Shown in pieces: positions 11,060 through 23,115 of a DNA stretch of 64,000 bases. The DNA comes from Cyanophora paradoxa (lineage: Eukaryota; Glaucocystophyceae; Cyanophorales; Cyanophoraceae): NCBI GenBank assembly GCA_004431415.1, contig QPMI01000434.1:186001-250000 (forward strand). The letters are read 5' to 3'. Below the pieces are notes generated by a model, which was not told where the DNA came from, did no database searches, and worked only from the letters and a program-made list of their open reading frames with translations. The translations under genes and the position numbers were made by a program. Within the stretch, counting starts at the first letter, position 1; every line of letters starts with the position of its first letter.

Positions 11060-14000
11060 AGCGTCGTGCGTGGAGGCGTTCAACGCGGCGCTGTGCCACG
11101 CGGTGAACCTCGATCCCCTCTCCCGCCAGGCGTGGCCCATCATGAAGGCCCGTCCCCGCCCCCGCGCCATCCCCGGCACCCTCCTCAGCGCCCCTCACCC
11201 TCCTCCCCTGCAGGCGGCGCTGGGGAGCGGGGCGGGCCAGGCGGGCCTGCGGGCGCTCGCGGGGCTGCTGGACGGGCGGCGCGGGGCGGCGGAGGCGCCC
11301 CTCGTGCGGGGGGCCGTCTTCTTCCTCGGGATGGCGGCATGGGGCTCCACGCGCGTCCCCACCCTCCGCTACCCCTTCTCCGCCATCGTCGCCGCCATGC
11401 AGCGGGCCCTCTCCTGCCCCCACCCCATCGTCCCCTACGAGGTCCCGCCCGCCCCGCGCCCCGCCCCTCAGCACTGACGCCCCGCCAGGTGCTCCTCGCC
11501 CTCCGCCGCCTCCTCCGCAAGTACGGCCCCGAGCTGCGGGCGCGCCGCACCCGCCTCCTCCCCCACCCCGCCCACCCCCCGCTCACCGTCGGGCAGGGGG
11601 AGTGGGAGGGGGTCGTGGGGGCGCTGCGGGCGGTGCGGCCGCTGCTGCCGCCCGGGACCGAGGCGCCCGTCGCCCGCGTCTTCCAGGACTGCCTCGCCGC
11701 CCTCCACGGTGCCCCGCCCCCGTCCCACCTCGTCTCCCACCCTCTCTTCTTCGGCCCCTCATCCTCGTCCTCATGCTCAGGGGCGGTGGAGGAGGGGGCC
11801 TTCGCGGGGGACCCCGAGCGCTTCTACGCGCTGGCGGAGGAGGCCGGGGAGCACGCCCCCGCCGGCCTCCTCGCCCGCCTCCTCGCCTTCCGCTGCGAGG
11901 GCGCGCCTCCAGCGGCGGAGGCCGCCCCCACTCGCCGCGAATCCGACTCGGACGGGGGCGCAGGGGCGAGCCCGGGGCAGGCGGAGTGGCGGGGCCGCCT
12001 CGGGGAGCTGATGGCGCGCTACTTCGCCCCGGGGGCCCGCGAGGAGGCCCGCCTCGCCTGCCTCCAGGTCGGAGCCCCGCCCGCCCCGTCTTGGAGCAAA
12101 GCCCGCATCCCTAGAATAGATTGTCGTCCAGATCGTAGAGGCGCCCGGCCCGAGCCGCCCTAGAGGACGTCCGGATCGATCCCTAGAACGTCGTCTGGAC
12201 CATAGGGCCCGCCCATCCCCCTCGCCTGGCGTCCTCCTGACCCCGCGGGGCGGCCGCGGCAGCTGCTGCGGGAGACGCTGTGGGAGTACCGCGACCTCTA
12301 CGACGAGGAGGTGCCCCCGCGCAGGGGCCGGGCTCGAGCTCTCCTAGCAGCGACCGCCCGTGGGCGCCGGCCTCGTCGCACGGCGTGTCCGGGCTGACGG
12401 AGCGGGCGCGCAGGTGCTGGAGGGGGCGCTGCTGCCCCACCTCCAGGTCCGCCCCCGCCGGTAGTAGGCGGCGTCGCGGCGCGCGCCCGAGCGCCGCTCA
12501 AGGGCGGGGGCGGGGGCAGGATGTGGGGGCGGACGCCTCTCCAGCGGTGCGGGCGGCCGGCCTTGCCCTCGTCGCCGACGCCCTCCGCGAGATCCACGCA
12601 CGCGCCCCCGACCCCGCTCCCCTCCCTCTCTTCCCCCTCCTCACCGCCTCTCCCCCGCGCGCAGGCGGCCCCGCGGCACTTCTCCGCGCTGCTGGAGATC
12701 CTCGCGCGGGCGCTCGCCGCCGGCCCCGAGGACGCGCGCCGCGCCGCCGCGCTCGGCCTCCTCGCCGCCCTGGAGGGGACCTTCGACGCGCTGCCGGCCT
12801 CCCGCCCCCAGTCCCTCCTCGCCCTCCTCGTGCCCCAGCTCCACGCCCCCTGCCCCGAGACCCGCGCCGCCGTCCTCAGGAGGTCCCCTCCCCTTCGTTT
12901 CGTTCCCCCCCCCGCCCCTCCCCCTCTCAGCGCAGCGCAGCCTGGCGTCGCTCTCGGCGCTCCCCGGGGGGCGGCTGCGGCTGGGGGTGAGGGAGAGCGC
13001 CTTCCTGCGGTGCGGCCCCGCCGGCCCCGCGAGCCCCGCGGGCCACGTGGACCTCAACCCCCTCGCCGACGCCCTCGTGACCCGCCTGCACGCCGAGCCG
13101 CTCCCCGAGCTCGTGGAGGCGGCGGCGGAGGGCCTCGAGAGTCTCCTCGCGTGCGCCCCCGCGGCGCGAGCGCTGGACCTGCCCCGCCTCGCCCGCCAGC
13201 TCGCCCTCCTCGTCCGCGAGCTCCGCGTCGGCGAGGCCGCCCGCCCGCGGGGAGGCGGCCGCCGCGTGGGCGCGGCTGGAGGGGGCGCAGCGGGGCGTGC
13301 AGCTGCTGGGCGCCCTCGCCGGCCTCCACCCGCTCCTCGAGCCCTCCGCCCACGACGCCCTCGTCACCGTCCGCCCCGCACTCCTCCCCCGCCCCTTTCC
13401 CAGCGCGCCTCGCCTCACCGCCCCGCAGTGCCTGCTGGCCACGCTGACGCTCCCAGCGCACGCGACGCGCCCCGCGGGGGAGGCGGCGGCGGGGACGGGC
13501 GAGGGCGCGGAGCGGGAGGAGCGGGGGGCCCCTGGGGCGCGGCGGCAGCCCTCTGGGGCACCGCCCTCGAGGCCCTCGCCGCCTGCTGCCTCGAGGCCCG
13601 CCGCCCGCCGCGCCGCCCTGCCCCTGCGGCCCCTGACGCCGCGCCAGATCCCCGCGGCGGTGCAGAAGCACGCGGCGCGCATCCTCGCCGCCGTCCGCGC
13701 CCTCACCGACGTGCGCCCCCCCCCCCCGCCCCCTCTCCCGCGCACCGCGCCGAGCTCCTCCCGTCCCGCAGGACGGGCGGCCCCTCACCCAGCGGCAAAA
13801 CCCTCCCGGGCAGCCCGGCTCGCCGCGGACATCCCCCGCTCTGCCGGGGAGGAGCGCGCTGGAGGAGCTGGCGGTGCCGGCGCTGGAGCTGCTGCACGCG
13901 CTGCCGCTGGCGGCGCCCCGCGGGGAGGCCGAGGCCGCCCCGTGGCGCCTCCTCTTCGAGGCCCTGCTGCCCTACACCGACACCGCCCGCCTCCCCTACC

Positions 14001-17000
14001 ACCTCGCCGCCCTCGCCCACCAGGCCCGCAGCCCCAGCCCGCCCCGCCGCCCCGGACGGCTCTGACGGCCCCCGCCGCAGGTGATGGCGCGCTGCTACTT
14101 CCGCTGCCCTGTCCACGAGCGCCCCGCCGTGCGCCGCGCCCTCCCCCGCCCCTAGGCCTCCGCCCCTCTCCTCATCTGGGGGCGTGCGGGGCCAGCTCGC
14201 GGTGCGGATCCTGGAGGGGCTCTACGAGCGCATCCGCGCCACCGGCTGCCTCCTCGCCCAGGCCCGCCCCCCGCCCCGCCCCGCCCCGCGCCCCGCCCCC
14301 GCCGAGGGCGCGAGAGCGCGGGGGCGCAGGTGGCGGTGGACCTGGTCACGCAGCGCGCCTTCTCGGACCACGAGCCCTCCACCGCCTGGGGCGGCCTCCC
14401 CGCCCCGGCCCCCCGCCCCGGCTCACGCACCCGCTCCTGGGCCCAGGTCCCCCGCTCTTGCGCCTGCCGGCGCGTCGCCTGGGCCGACGGGGCCTGCGGG
14501 GCGGGGCAGGGGAACCGCCTTATCTCGGTGACGACGGACCCCGCGGGGGGCGCCGAGCTCGTTCTGCGCCGCCCCACGGGCACCGTCCGCTGGCGCCTCA
14601 ACGTGCCTCCGGGCCGCGCCCCCGCAACCCCCGGCCCCGCCCTCGACCCCGTCCGTAGCCCGTGCTCACCCGGTGATTTTGTTGTGACGGTGTCGTCTGT
14701 TCGCAGAGCCTCGCCGCCGTCGCCGCGGCGGTCGGCTGCGCCCCGGCGCCCCCGGCCCCGGCCCGCGCCCCCGCGCCCCCGCCCCCGCAGCCGACAGCCG
14801 GGCCGGCCTCGCCGGCCTCTGCGGCGGTCTCGCGGCCGCAGCCGATCGTCGCGGGGGCGCACAGGCGCTCGGGGTCCGCCGGCTGGGCCCCGCCTCGCGC
14901 TCCCCGCCGGGGCCGGGGCCTCGTCGGCCGAGGGCCCCCGCCTCGTCATGACCGGCTCCGGCGCCGCCGCGTGGGTCACCGGCCCCCGCTCCGGCACCGC
15001 CCCTCCGGCCCCTCCTCCCCCGCCGCCGCCTCGCCCCGCCCCCGGGCGCCGCCTCGCCCCTCACCGCCGCCGGCTCCTCCTGGGGCGCCCCCGCCCCGCG
15101 CCCCCCGCCACGCCGTCCCCGCGCTTCGTGCCGACGGCGAGCCCCGTCTCGCCCCGGCCCGGCTTCCCCCCGCAGGTCCACTGCGACCCGCCAACCTTCG
15201 CCCTCGCCCCCGGGGCCCCGGCGAGGCCGGCGCCAGCGACGACGACGACGAGGAGGAGGAGGAGGGGGTGCTGCTGTGGGGCGCCGGCACCGGCACCCCC
15301 GCCGGCTCCGCCGCCTCCCTCGGGGACGCCTCCTCCGCCGCCTCGCCCCTGCCCCCCGCCCCGTTCCCGCCCCCCGGCCCCCGCCCCTCCGCCACCCTGC
15401 CCCCGCCTCCACCGCCGTCCCCGCCGCCTCTGCCCACTCCCTCTCCCTCGCCCCCTCGCCCGGCCCCGGGGCCGTCGCCCCGGCCGGGGCCCCCGCGCCG
15501 CGCCGCCGCCGAGCCTCCTGCCCCGCCGCGACTCGCTCTCCGCCCCGGCGCCCCAGGCGCACGCGCAGGGGGCCCCTCCCCCGCTGCCCCGGGACGGCCG
15601 GCCGCGCGGGCCTCGCGGACGCCCTCGCGCCCCTCCTGTGCGCCCCATCCGTCTCCCCCTCCGCCCCCCTCTCCCTCTGCCCTGACTGCCCGCAGCGAGC
15701 TGGCGCGCCTCGACAGGCGCCCCGCCCCCCCCCGCCCCGTGCCCCCCCCCCCCTCCCGCCCCCCCCCCCCCCCAGAAGGAAGAGGCGTGCTCGCCGCGTG
15801 CTCACAGCAGCGTGCGCAGGGCTCGCGCTCCGGCGAGGGCCCCTCGGGCTCGCCCGCCGCCGGCGACTCGAGCGGGGCGGCGGGGGGAGCCGCGGAGGCG
15901 CCTTCGTGCTCGGCGGAGGCGGAGTGGGCGTGGGGGGCGGCGGACCCGCGCTCCCTCTTCCTGCAGCTGCAGCCACTGCCCTTTACGCAGGCCGCCCCCC
16001 AGGCCCTGCGCGACGGCCGCCCCCTCGAGCGCGCCCTCCAGGTCCCCCCTCCCCCCTTCCCCGCCTCCTCCCTGCGGCGCTCACGCCAGCGCCGCAGCTC
16101 CTCGACCACACGTGCTGCGTCTACACGCACAGGCGCGCCCGCGCCCCGCGCCGCGCGCCGCCTCGGGCGCAGTGCTGCGCGGGGCTGAGGCGGCGCAGCT
16201 TCGGGGTGCTCTACGTGGGCCCCGGCCAGCGGCTCGAGGCCGAGATCCTCGACAACACCCACGGCTCCCTCCGGTGCCCCCACCCGCCCACGCCCGAGGC
16301 AGCCGCGCCGAGGAGCCAGCGTGAAGCCCGGGGGTGCAGGTACAGCGAGTTCCTGCGGGCGCTGGGGCGGGTGGTGCGGCTGCAGGACTGCGGGGGCACG
16401 TACACCGCCGGCCTCGACCGCTCCCCGTCCGCCTCCCCCTCTCGTGCTTCCCCCCGCCCTCGCTCTCCTGAGGGCGGGGTGCAGGGCGGCACTGGACGGC
16501 GAGCTCTCCATCGCCTGGTCGGACCCCGTCGCCGAGGTGGCGCACGCCACGCGCCCGCGATCCGCCCCCCGCCGAGGGCCGCCCCGGGCGCAGGTCATGC
16601 ACCACGTGGCGACGCTGATGCCGACGGGAGGCGGCGAGGCCTCCCGCACCAACAAGAAGCGCCACATCGGTACAGCCGCCGGCTGGCAGTGCTGCGGGGG
16701 TACGCGGAAGCAAACGCGGGCCGGCAGGGAACGACCTGGTGACGATCGTGTGGAGCGAGGGGGGAGAGGCGTGGAGCCCCGAGACGCTGCCGGGCGCCTT
16801 CAACCTCGTCCACGTCGTCGTGTACCCCCTCGACGACGACTTCTACCGCGTCGAGGCGCGCGAATTTCCCGCGTCGCGTTTTCGGAAGCGGGACCGTCTG
16901 GATTCGAGCCCGCGCAGGTCATGCACAAGGCTGGGCTACCTCGCTTCGGCCCCGTGCCGGCGGCGCGCCCGCGCGTCGTCTCCTCCGCGGCCCTCGCGCC

Positions 17001-17466
17001 CCTCGTCCGCCTCGCCGCCCTCCACGGAAACGTGCGCGTACCCCCACTCTCACTTGCAGACGCGCACCCCTCGACCGCCCTCATTCCAACCCCCCGCCCC
17101 CGCAGCTCGCTGCGCACATTTTCGTGTACGGGAACGAGTACCGGTCCAACTGGGTCGAACGCCTGTGCCAGGTGACCCCGTGTCGCGGGGGACGCGCTTT
17201 CCTCTGCCCCTGCGATTCGATCCGGGGTGGCGCAGATCAAGCGCGTCTCGGAGCGACTCGGCGTCTCCGGGCCGGCCCCCTCGCTCGCTCCGGCCCCAGA
17301 GCCGCCCGTTGCCAGCCTGGTCCCGCCGGCATCCATGTCGGGCCTGGCGAGCGGGGTGGAGCCGCTGGCTCGGGCGGCGGCGGCGGCGGGGGCCGATGCC
17401 GCGCGCCGGCGGGGGCCCGAGGAAGAGCTCGTACCCCTGGACCTGCTTCACGCTTGGTTCGCGTGA
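9906..17466 (+). CDS. TSC2: Tuberin (TSC2), Rap/Rheb GTPase-activating protein
   Basis: Tuberin is the GAP that switches off Rheb, and hence TORC1, in the TSC1/TSC2 complex. The N-terminus starts at ATG 9906 (MDLAQLERFVADL) and continues EFIRTNR|LDVGSLSLVW. A helical-repeat body follows, with exons such as YRIVESDQGYIKVRLEVLK, LAALISGAC and HFSALLEILARALAAG. The region 14.7-15.8 kb is Pro/Ala-rich and poorly resolved. The C-terminal Rap-GAP domain is diagnostic: FGVLYVGPGQ (about 16200), EILDNTHGS, YSEFLRALGRVVRLQ, MHHVATLMPT, KKRHIGNDLVTIVW with the expected catalytic Asn, then GAFNLVHVVVYPLDDDF and IFVYGNEYRSNWVERL. The stop is TGA at 17464-17466. Order and spacing match animal tuberin; the linker is longer and low in complexity. 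No TSC1 partner is in the window. Identity of the GAP domain is very strong; the mid-protein exon map is approximate. Confidence 0.9.
11027..11059 (+). repeat. 33-nt poly-C tract forming an intron polypyrimidine tract
   Basis: An uninterrupted run of 33 C residues is followed directly by AG at 11060-11061 and the tuberin exon cgtcgtgcgtgg (SCVEAFNAAL). The pyrimidine tract of this intron is pure C. Shorter C runs precede acceptors near 15735-15773, 48213-48225 and 60240-60258. Confidence 0.85.
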
Positions 17467-17582
17467 TCGCGTCCGGCCCGGCTCGAGAGGCTTAGGCTAC
17501 TGCCGTGTGCATTTAATTTGATCCGTGACTGCTATGTTAACGTTTACAGTCGACTTCTTAGGTTTCTTACATGGGTTTTTAG

Positions 17583-17676
17583 AGGTGGACGGAGTGAACG
17601 TGGCGGGGCCGGGGGGCTGTGGCGTTCAGAGGTGGACGGAGTGAACGTGGCGGGGCCGGGGGGCTGTGGCGTTCAG
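17583..17676. repeat. 47-bp tandem duplication at the helicase 3' end
   Basis: Two adjacent copies (17583-17629 and 17630-17676) of a unit starting aggtggacgg and ending ggcgttcag. The copies look identical. The second contains the minus-strand stop codon of the helicase gene (tca at 17673-17675), so the first lies in its 3' UTR. Confidence 0.85.
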
Positions 17677-18215
17677 AGGGGCCAGGCACCCATGCCGTCG
17701 AAAAGGGGAGGGGCGAGAAACTGGGGAGGGCCGAGCGGGGGCATGCCGGGCGGGAAGCCGGCGGCTGTGAAGTCGCCGCTGTGGGGCATCGCGGAGAAGG
17801 GGTCGAAGTGGTGGAAAGGCGCCCACCCGACGGGCGCCGCCTCCTCCTGCGGCTGCTGCTGCTGCTGCGGCGGCGGCGGCGGCGGCTGCTGCTGCTGCTG
17901 CGGCGGCTGCGGCGGCTGCTGGGGGCCCGGTGGCGGGAAGAGAGAGAAGGGGGCGGAGGGGTCCGGGCCCGGGGCGCCGGCGTACGGGGCGAGGAAGGGG
18001 GGGAGGGCGGGGCGTCCGGGAGGGCGCTGGGGGCCCCGAGAAGAGGAAGGCGGGGGGGAGCGGTGCGGGGCGAGGGCGCGCCCGGGGCGGAGGCGTCGCC
18101 GCCCTCGCCGGCGCCCCGCCTCCGAAGAGGAAGGGGGGCGGGGAGGCATGCGCCCCGAAGGAGGCCCCCGCCCCCGAGGCGGCGGCGGCCGAGGCCGCCT
18201 CCGCACGGCGGAGCC

Positions 18216-18249
<34 letters not shown>

Positions 18250-21200
18250 GCCGGCGCGGTTGCTGCGGAAGGAGGACGGGGGCGAGGGCTGGGGGCGGGG
18301 GCGGGGGCGGCGGGGCCAGAAGGGGAAGGGCCGCGCCGCGGCTGCGGGGGCGAGGGGCGGGGGCCGGGGCGGGCTGGGGCTGGCGGGGGCGGGGCAGCTG
18401 CGGGGCCGGCTGCGGCTCGCGGGGCTGCTGCTGCGCGACGAGCTCGTCGTCGACGCGGGGCATCAGGTCCGTGGAGGAGTCCTCGCTCAGGTCCAGCAGC
18501 AGTCGCAGGTCCTCCAGCCGCAGCTGCCCCGGCCCCCGTCACCCCCGCAGAGGCGGCGCGGGAGGAGGCGTAGGCGCAGGCACCTGGGCCGCCTCGGAGC
18601 GCGCGCCGACGGGCCCCAGGGTCGCCTCGGCGACGCGGCGCTTGCGGGCCTGGAGGAGGAGGATGCGCTCCTCGATGCTGCCCCGGATGATGAAGCGCTT
18701 GACGGTGACGGGGCGCGTCTGGCCGACGCGGTGCACGCGGTCGATGGCCTGCAGCTCGCACGCCTCGTGCCACCACGGGTCCATCAGGTAGACCCGCGAG
18801 GCGGCCGTCAGGTTTAGCCCCTGCCCGCCCGCCTTGAGCGAGATGAGGAAGACGGCGACGCTCGGGTCCTTCTGGAAGGAGTCGATGGCGGCGGCGCGCT
18901 GCTTGGCTGGCATGGCCCCGTCCAGCCGCACGTAGGAGACGCCGGCGGCCTCGAGGGCGCGCTGGATGAGGCGCATGAAGGCGACCCACTGGGTGAAGAC
19001 GACGGCCTTGACTCCGGCGTCCTCGCGGCGGGCGCGGTCCAGGTCGAGCAGCAGCGCCTCAAGCTTGGTGCTCGCGCACGCCGCCCGCGCCGCCTCGTCG
19101 GCCGCCTCCTCCCCGCCCGTCCCCTGCAGCACCTGCCCGGGGTCCACCTCCGCCCCGCACACGGGGCACGGGCCCCGGCCCGGCGCCACCACCTGGCCCC
19201 CACCGTCAGCGCCCCCGCCCTCCAGCGCCTTCTCCCGAAGCTCCCGTGGAACGCACCCGCTGGAAGCAGTCGCGGCAGAGGAGGTGCGCGCAGGCGGTGA
19301 CGGCCATCGGCTCGCCTGCCGAGTTCGCCCCGCACTTGCTGCGCGGGGGCGGGGCGCGGGGGCGTCAGAAGGCGCGAGAGCAGAGGCCCGAGAGGAGACG
19401 TCCGCACAAGCAGTCGAGCTCGGTCGAGCGGCGGAGGGCGGCGAGGAGGGAGGGCGGGTCCTGCGGGGGCGCCCCCGGGTCGTCGATGCCGTCCCGGCGG
19501 GCGAGGTCGACGTGGTCGCAGATCTGGCGCAGCCGCAGCAGCAGCTGCAGCACGTGCGCGTAGTTCTTCAGCTGCTCGAGGCGTCAGCAAGAGCGAGAAG
19601 AAGGGGTCAGCAAGAGCGAGTCGGCGCACCGCAGTGCCCTCCTTTAGGTAGCTGGCGACGATGCGCTTGCTGGCCTGCAGGACGCGCTGGTAGAGCTCCC
19701 ACTCCTGCCTCCGCGTGAGGGGGCGATCGAGGGAGGGGAGGGGGCGGCGGGGGCGGGCCTCGGGGCTGGGCTCGAGCTTGACGAAGAGGACCTCCTTGGG
19801 GGGCAGGCTCACGATCGCCTTCCCGTCCCGCTTCTCCGCCTTCGTGCGCCGCATGCAGAGCCCCTGCATCACCACCCGCAGCCGCGCCGTCCCCCGCTCG
19901 TCCCGCTGCTTGATCGGCTGCACGATGAGCCGGTTCCACGCCCCCGGCTCGTCCAGCGGCCGCGCCCTCAGGAACTGCAGCAGGCTCTGCAGGTCGTCCA
20001 GCTGCCCCGCCGAGGCCGATCGGACCACAGAGAGCGGGCCGAGCAAGGCGAGCACGAAGAGGGCGGACCTTGTTGGTGATGGGCGTGCCGGTGAGGCACC
20101 AGCGGGCGCGGGCGGAGAGGCGGCAGGCCGACTTGCTCTGCATCGTGGACGCCGTCTTGATCGTGTGCGCCTCGTCGAGCACCACGCGGTGCCACCGCAC
20201 CGCGTGCAGCGGGCCCAGGCGGCCCCCGGAGCCCGACCAGCCGCCTTCCCCTTTGGCCTCCTCCTCGGCACCCGCCTGCCGAGGCGGGCGAGAGGGGCCC
20301 GAGGGAGACGGGGCTGGAGGCGGAGGGGCCGGGGCGGGGGGTTGAGGCCCGCCGAGGACGGCGAAGCTGGAGAACAAGGGGGGGAACTCCGCGAGAGCGC
20401 CGGCACCCCCGAGCAGGTTGACGCCCGGCGCATCCCACGGCCCCAGCGGCGCCTGCGCCCAGGGAAGCTGCTGGGCGGCCAGCTCCGGCGCCGCCGGCGC
20501 GGGGCTGCCGGCGGCCCGCTCGCCGCCCTCCTCGCTTGCCGGCGGGGAGCGGCGGGCGCCCTTGCCCTTGCCCTTCCCCTTGCCCTTCGCCTCTCCCTCC
20601 TCCTCCTCGAACTCGCATTGCAGGATCGTGTACGCTGCGCGCGCGGGCGGGCGGGCGGGAGGTCGGGCGGGTGGCTCAAGCGGCCGCCGGCGCGCGGAGG
20701 CGAGGAGAGAGGGGGCTGCACTGGTGAGGACGACGTCGAAGCGGGCGAGGTGCGCGGCGTCGCCGCGGCGGTTGGGCCCGTGGTACGTGTACCACGTCAG
20801 GGCCCCCGGCTCCACGTGCGTCTCCAGCTGCGTCGTCCAGTTCGAGAGCGTCTGCGCCCCGGCACTCCCGCGCTCAGCGGCCCAATCTCCTCGTCCCGTC
20901 CACTCGTCTCGTCCGAGGGGCAGCGCGCACCGAGAGGGGGCAGACGATGAGGGTGCCCTTGACGGGCACGGCGGGAGCGCGGGGGGCGCCCTCCGCGGGG
21001 GCCGCCGCCTCCCGCCGCCTCTTCCCCTTGCCCTTGGCGGCCCCCGGCGCTTCTCGGGGCGTGCTGCCCCCCGACGAGGGCGCAGGGGACGGCTCCGGGG
21101 CGGACCCCGCGCCGGGGCCGGGGCCGGGGCCGGCGAGGGAGCCGAGGTCGATGCCGACCTCGGCGAAGATGTCGTCGAGGGAGATGCCGGGGTCCGGGAG

Positions 21201-23115
21201 CTCCCCGGCCCCCGCCTCCACCTTCATCCCGGGCCCCAGCAGAGCCTCCAGGAAGGAGCCCCGGGGGCCCTCCCCGCACCGCTCTCCGGGCCCGCCCTCG
21301 CCCTCGCGGGGGGCCGGGAGGGCCGCCGGGGCGGGGGGCGGCGGCCCCGGCCCGCTGGAGGAGGAGAGGGCGGGGAGGGGGATGGGCCCCGCGGGGTTCG
21401 CGAGCATCAGAGCTATGATCTGGATGGTCTTGCCCAGGCCCATCTGCCGAGCCGCGCCGTCAGGAAGCGCTCGGCTGAGCTCAGCTGGGCGGGGCGGGGC
21501 GGGGCGGGGCGGGGCGGGCCTCGTCGGCCAGGATGCCGCCGCAGGTGCGGCGGACCGCCTCGCCGACCTCCGCCGTGATCGCCGACTGTAGCGCCGCCCG
21601 CTCCTTCTTCGGCACCCGCCCGCGCCGCGCCAGCGCCGCCCCCAGCGCCGCCTCCCCCTCCTCCCCCTCCGCCTCCTCCCGCGTCAGCATCCAGTGGATC
21701 GCCTGCCGCTGGTCTGCGCCCCCCGCCATCAGCTGCGAGAGCGCGGGCCGGGGCGGCGCGGCGCGCATTCGAAGAGCTCGGAGCGGAGGCCGGGCGGCGG
21801 GTCGGCCATGTGCATTTCCTCCGCCTCCTGCTTGAGGAACGAGTAGACGCTGTTGAGCTCCGCCTCTGCCGGGTCGGCGCGTCATGCACACGCCGCGGCG
21901 CCCGCCGGAGCGCCGCACCAAGGTCCTGCCGCATCTGAATGACCTCCTCAGCGATGTGCCGCACCGGCAGCTGGGTCAGCATAGGCGCGAGCTCGGGCCG
22001 CCCCATCGACGACGCCCTGCCCCGCGGCGACCCGTGGGCGGCGAGTGGAGCCACGGCGACCCCGGGCAAGCTCGGGGCGCACGGGACAAAGGAGGGGCGG
22101 ATGCTGCCCTGCTGGTTGCCGGGCCCAATGAGGGATATGCCGTGCTTGCGCAGCGTATCCGACACGTGCGGGAACTTGGATGCCCGGCTGTGCTGCGCTC
22201 GCCGTCCTGTCACGCGACCGGCGGCCGGGCGAGCGGCGGCAGAGAAAGGGAGACGCGCACGAGAAGGATTGTGATGGGGTGTATGCTGATCGGCCGCGCG
22301 GGCCCACGAATCGGCTTCGGCGGCACGGCTGTGACCTGCAAGGCGGCGCCTCAGGCTTCTCGCAAGGGCTGCTCCTCGCAGAATGCATGCCTTCAAACCG
22401 ATCTTGATCCACGCATGCCGAATGTACGACGCCAGGACGGTTGCTGTCCGGGGCTCCAGCGCCCCTAATATCGATCTGGGCCGTGCGCGTCAGAGAAGCG
22501 CTTACGTTGTGGAGAAAATCGCCGTGCGCCCACCCCGTGAGGCTGTGCTTAACGTTGATAATCGTCTTGTTCAAGCGGTCCTGCCCAGGCCACGTGAGCG
22601 GGATGCCGCAGCGAGCGCAGGGCGCGCGTTATGTTCGGATTAGCGACGTGGGCGAGCAAGGGGCGCGAGGGCGAATCGCCCCCGCAGCGAGCGCACCACC
22701 TCTGCCAATGGCTCATCGTTTAGCTGAATGAGCGGGTGGTCCGGCCTGAAGCGGCGCATCGGCGCATGCAATCAACTCGGCGCTCATGTGCAAGGAACGG
22801 CGCGAACCGGCTCAAGTGAACTGAAGATCTCAGCGTGCCAACGAAGTGGTACTGATGAACTGGCTGCTGCGGCCGACGCTTGGGGGGCGGCAAAGGCGCG
22901 TTTTCATCTGTCAAGTCGAGCACTTCCAGGTCGAGCGCGGATTGCGTAGCGCTTGTGCCACTCCCCGCCGCATCTTGTGACGCTCCGGAAGCTGCTGTAG
23001 TGGAGGCGAGAACGACAAGGTCGTCGAGCTCGTCCATTTGAACGGAGCTGATTTTCGCCGCGTTTTCCTCCTCGTCGCTCGCATCGCAAAGATCTATGAC
23101 TTCAGGGCCGCTCAT
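17673..23115 (-). CDS. RING-containing SNF2 helicase (RAD5/RAD16/HLTF type)
   Basis: A Swi2/Snf2 ATPase with an embedded RING finger, the architecture of the RAD5/RAD16/HLTF family in DNA-damage tolerance and chromatin repair. Start is ATG at 23115-23113 ([17 protein letters not shown], with DLTDEN-like acidic motifs). The N-terminal extension (about 22-22.8 kb) is not recognised and shows no clear HIRAN domain. Helicase motifs in order on the minus strand: a Q-like motif ([10 protein letters not shown], about 21.7 kb), [17 protein letters not shown] (21.55-21.41 kb), [10 protein letters not shown] (about 20.18 kb), [10 protein letters not shown], a C3HC4 RING assembled across an intron (CFKCG...[10 protein letters not shown], then CPVC; 19.35-19.15 kb), [21 protein letters not shown] and [11 protein letters not shown] (about 18.72 kb). 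The frame after ARSEAAQ closes unless an intron (about 18539-18582) is removed, giving [12 protein letters not shown]. The tail is unusually long and Gln/Pro-rich, ending FDGMGAWPL. Confidence 0.88.

Noticed and set aside
17207-17245. tRNA-like B-box gattcgatccggg
   Set aside because: No cloverleaf can be drawn around it, and it lies in an intron of tuberin. Similar partial B-boxes at 16909 and 44811 also failed.
22400-22800. HIRAN domain in the helicase N-terminus, expected for HLTF
   Set aside because: Fragments such as [10 protein letters not shown] are visible, but the HIRAN signature cannot be assembled. The call was kept at RAD5/RAD16/HLTF type.
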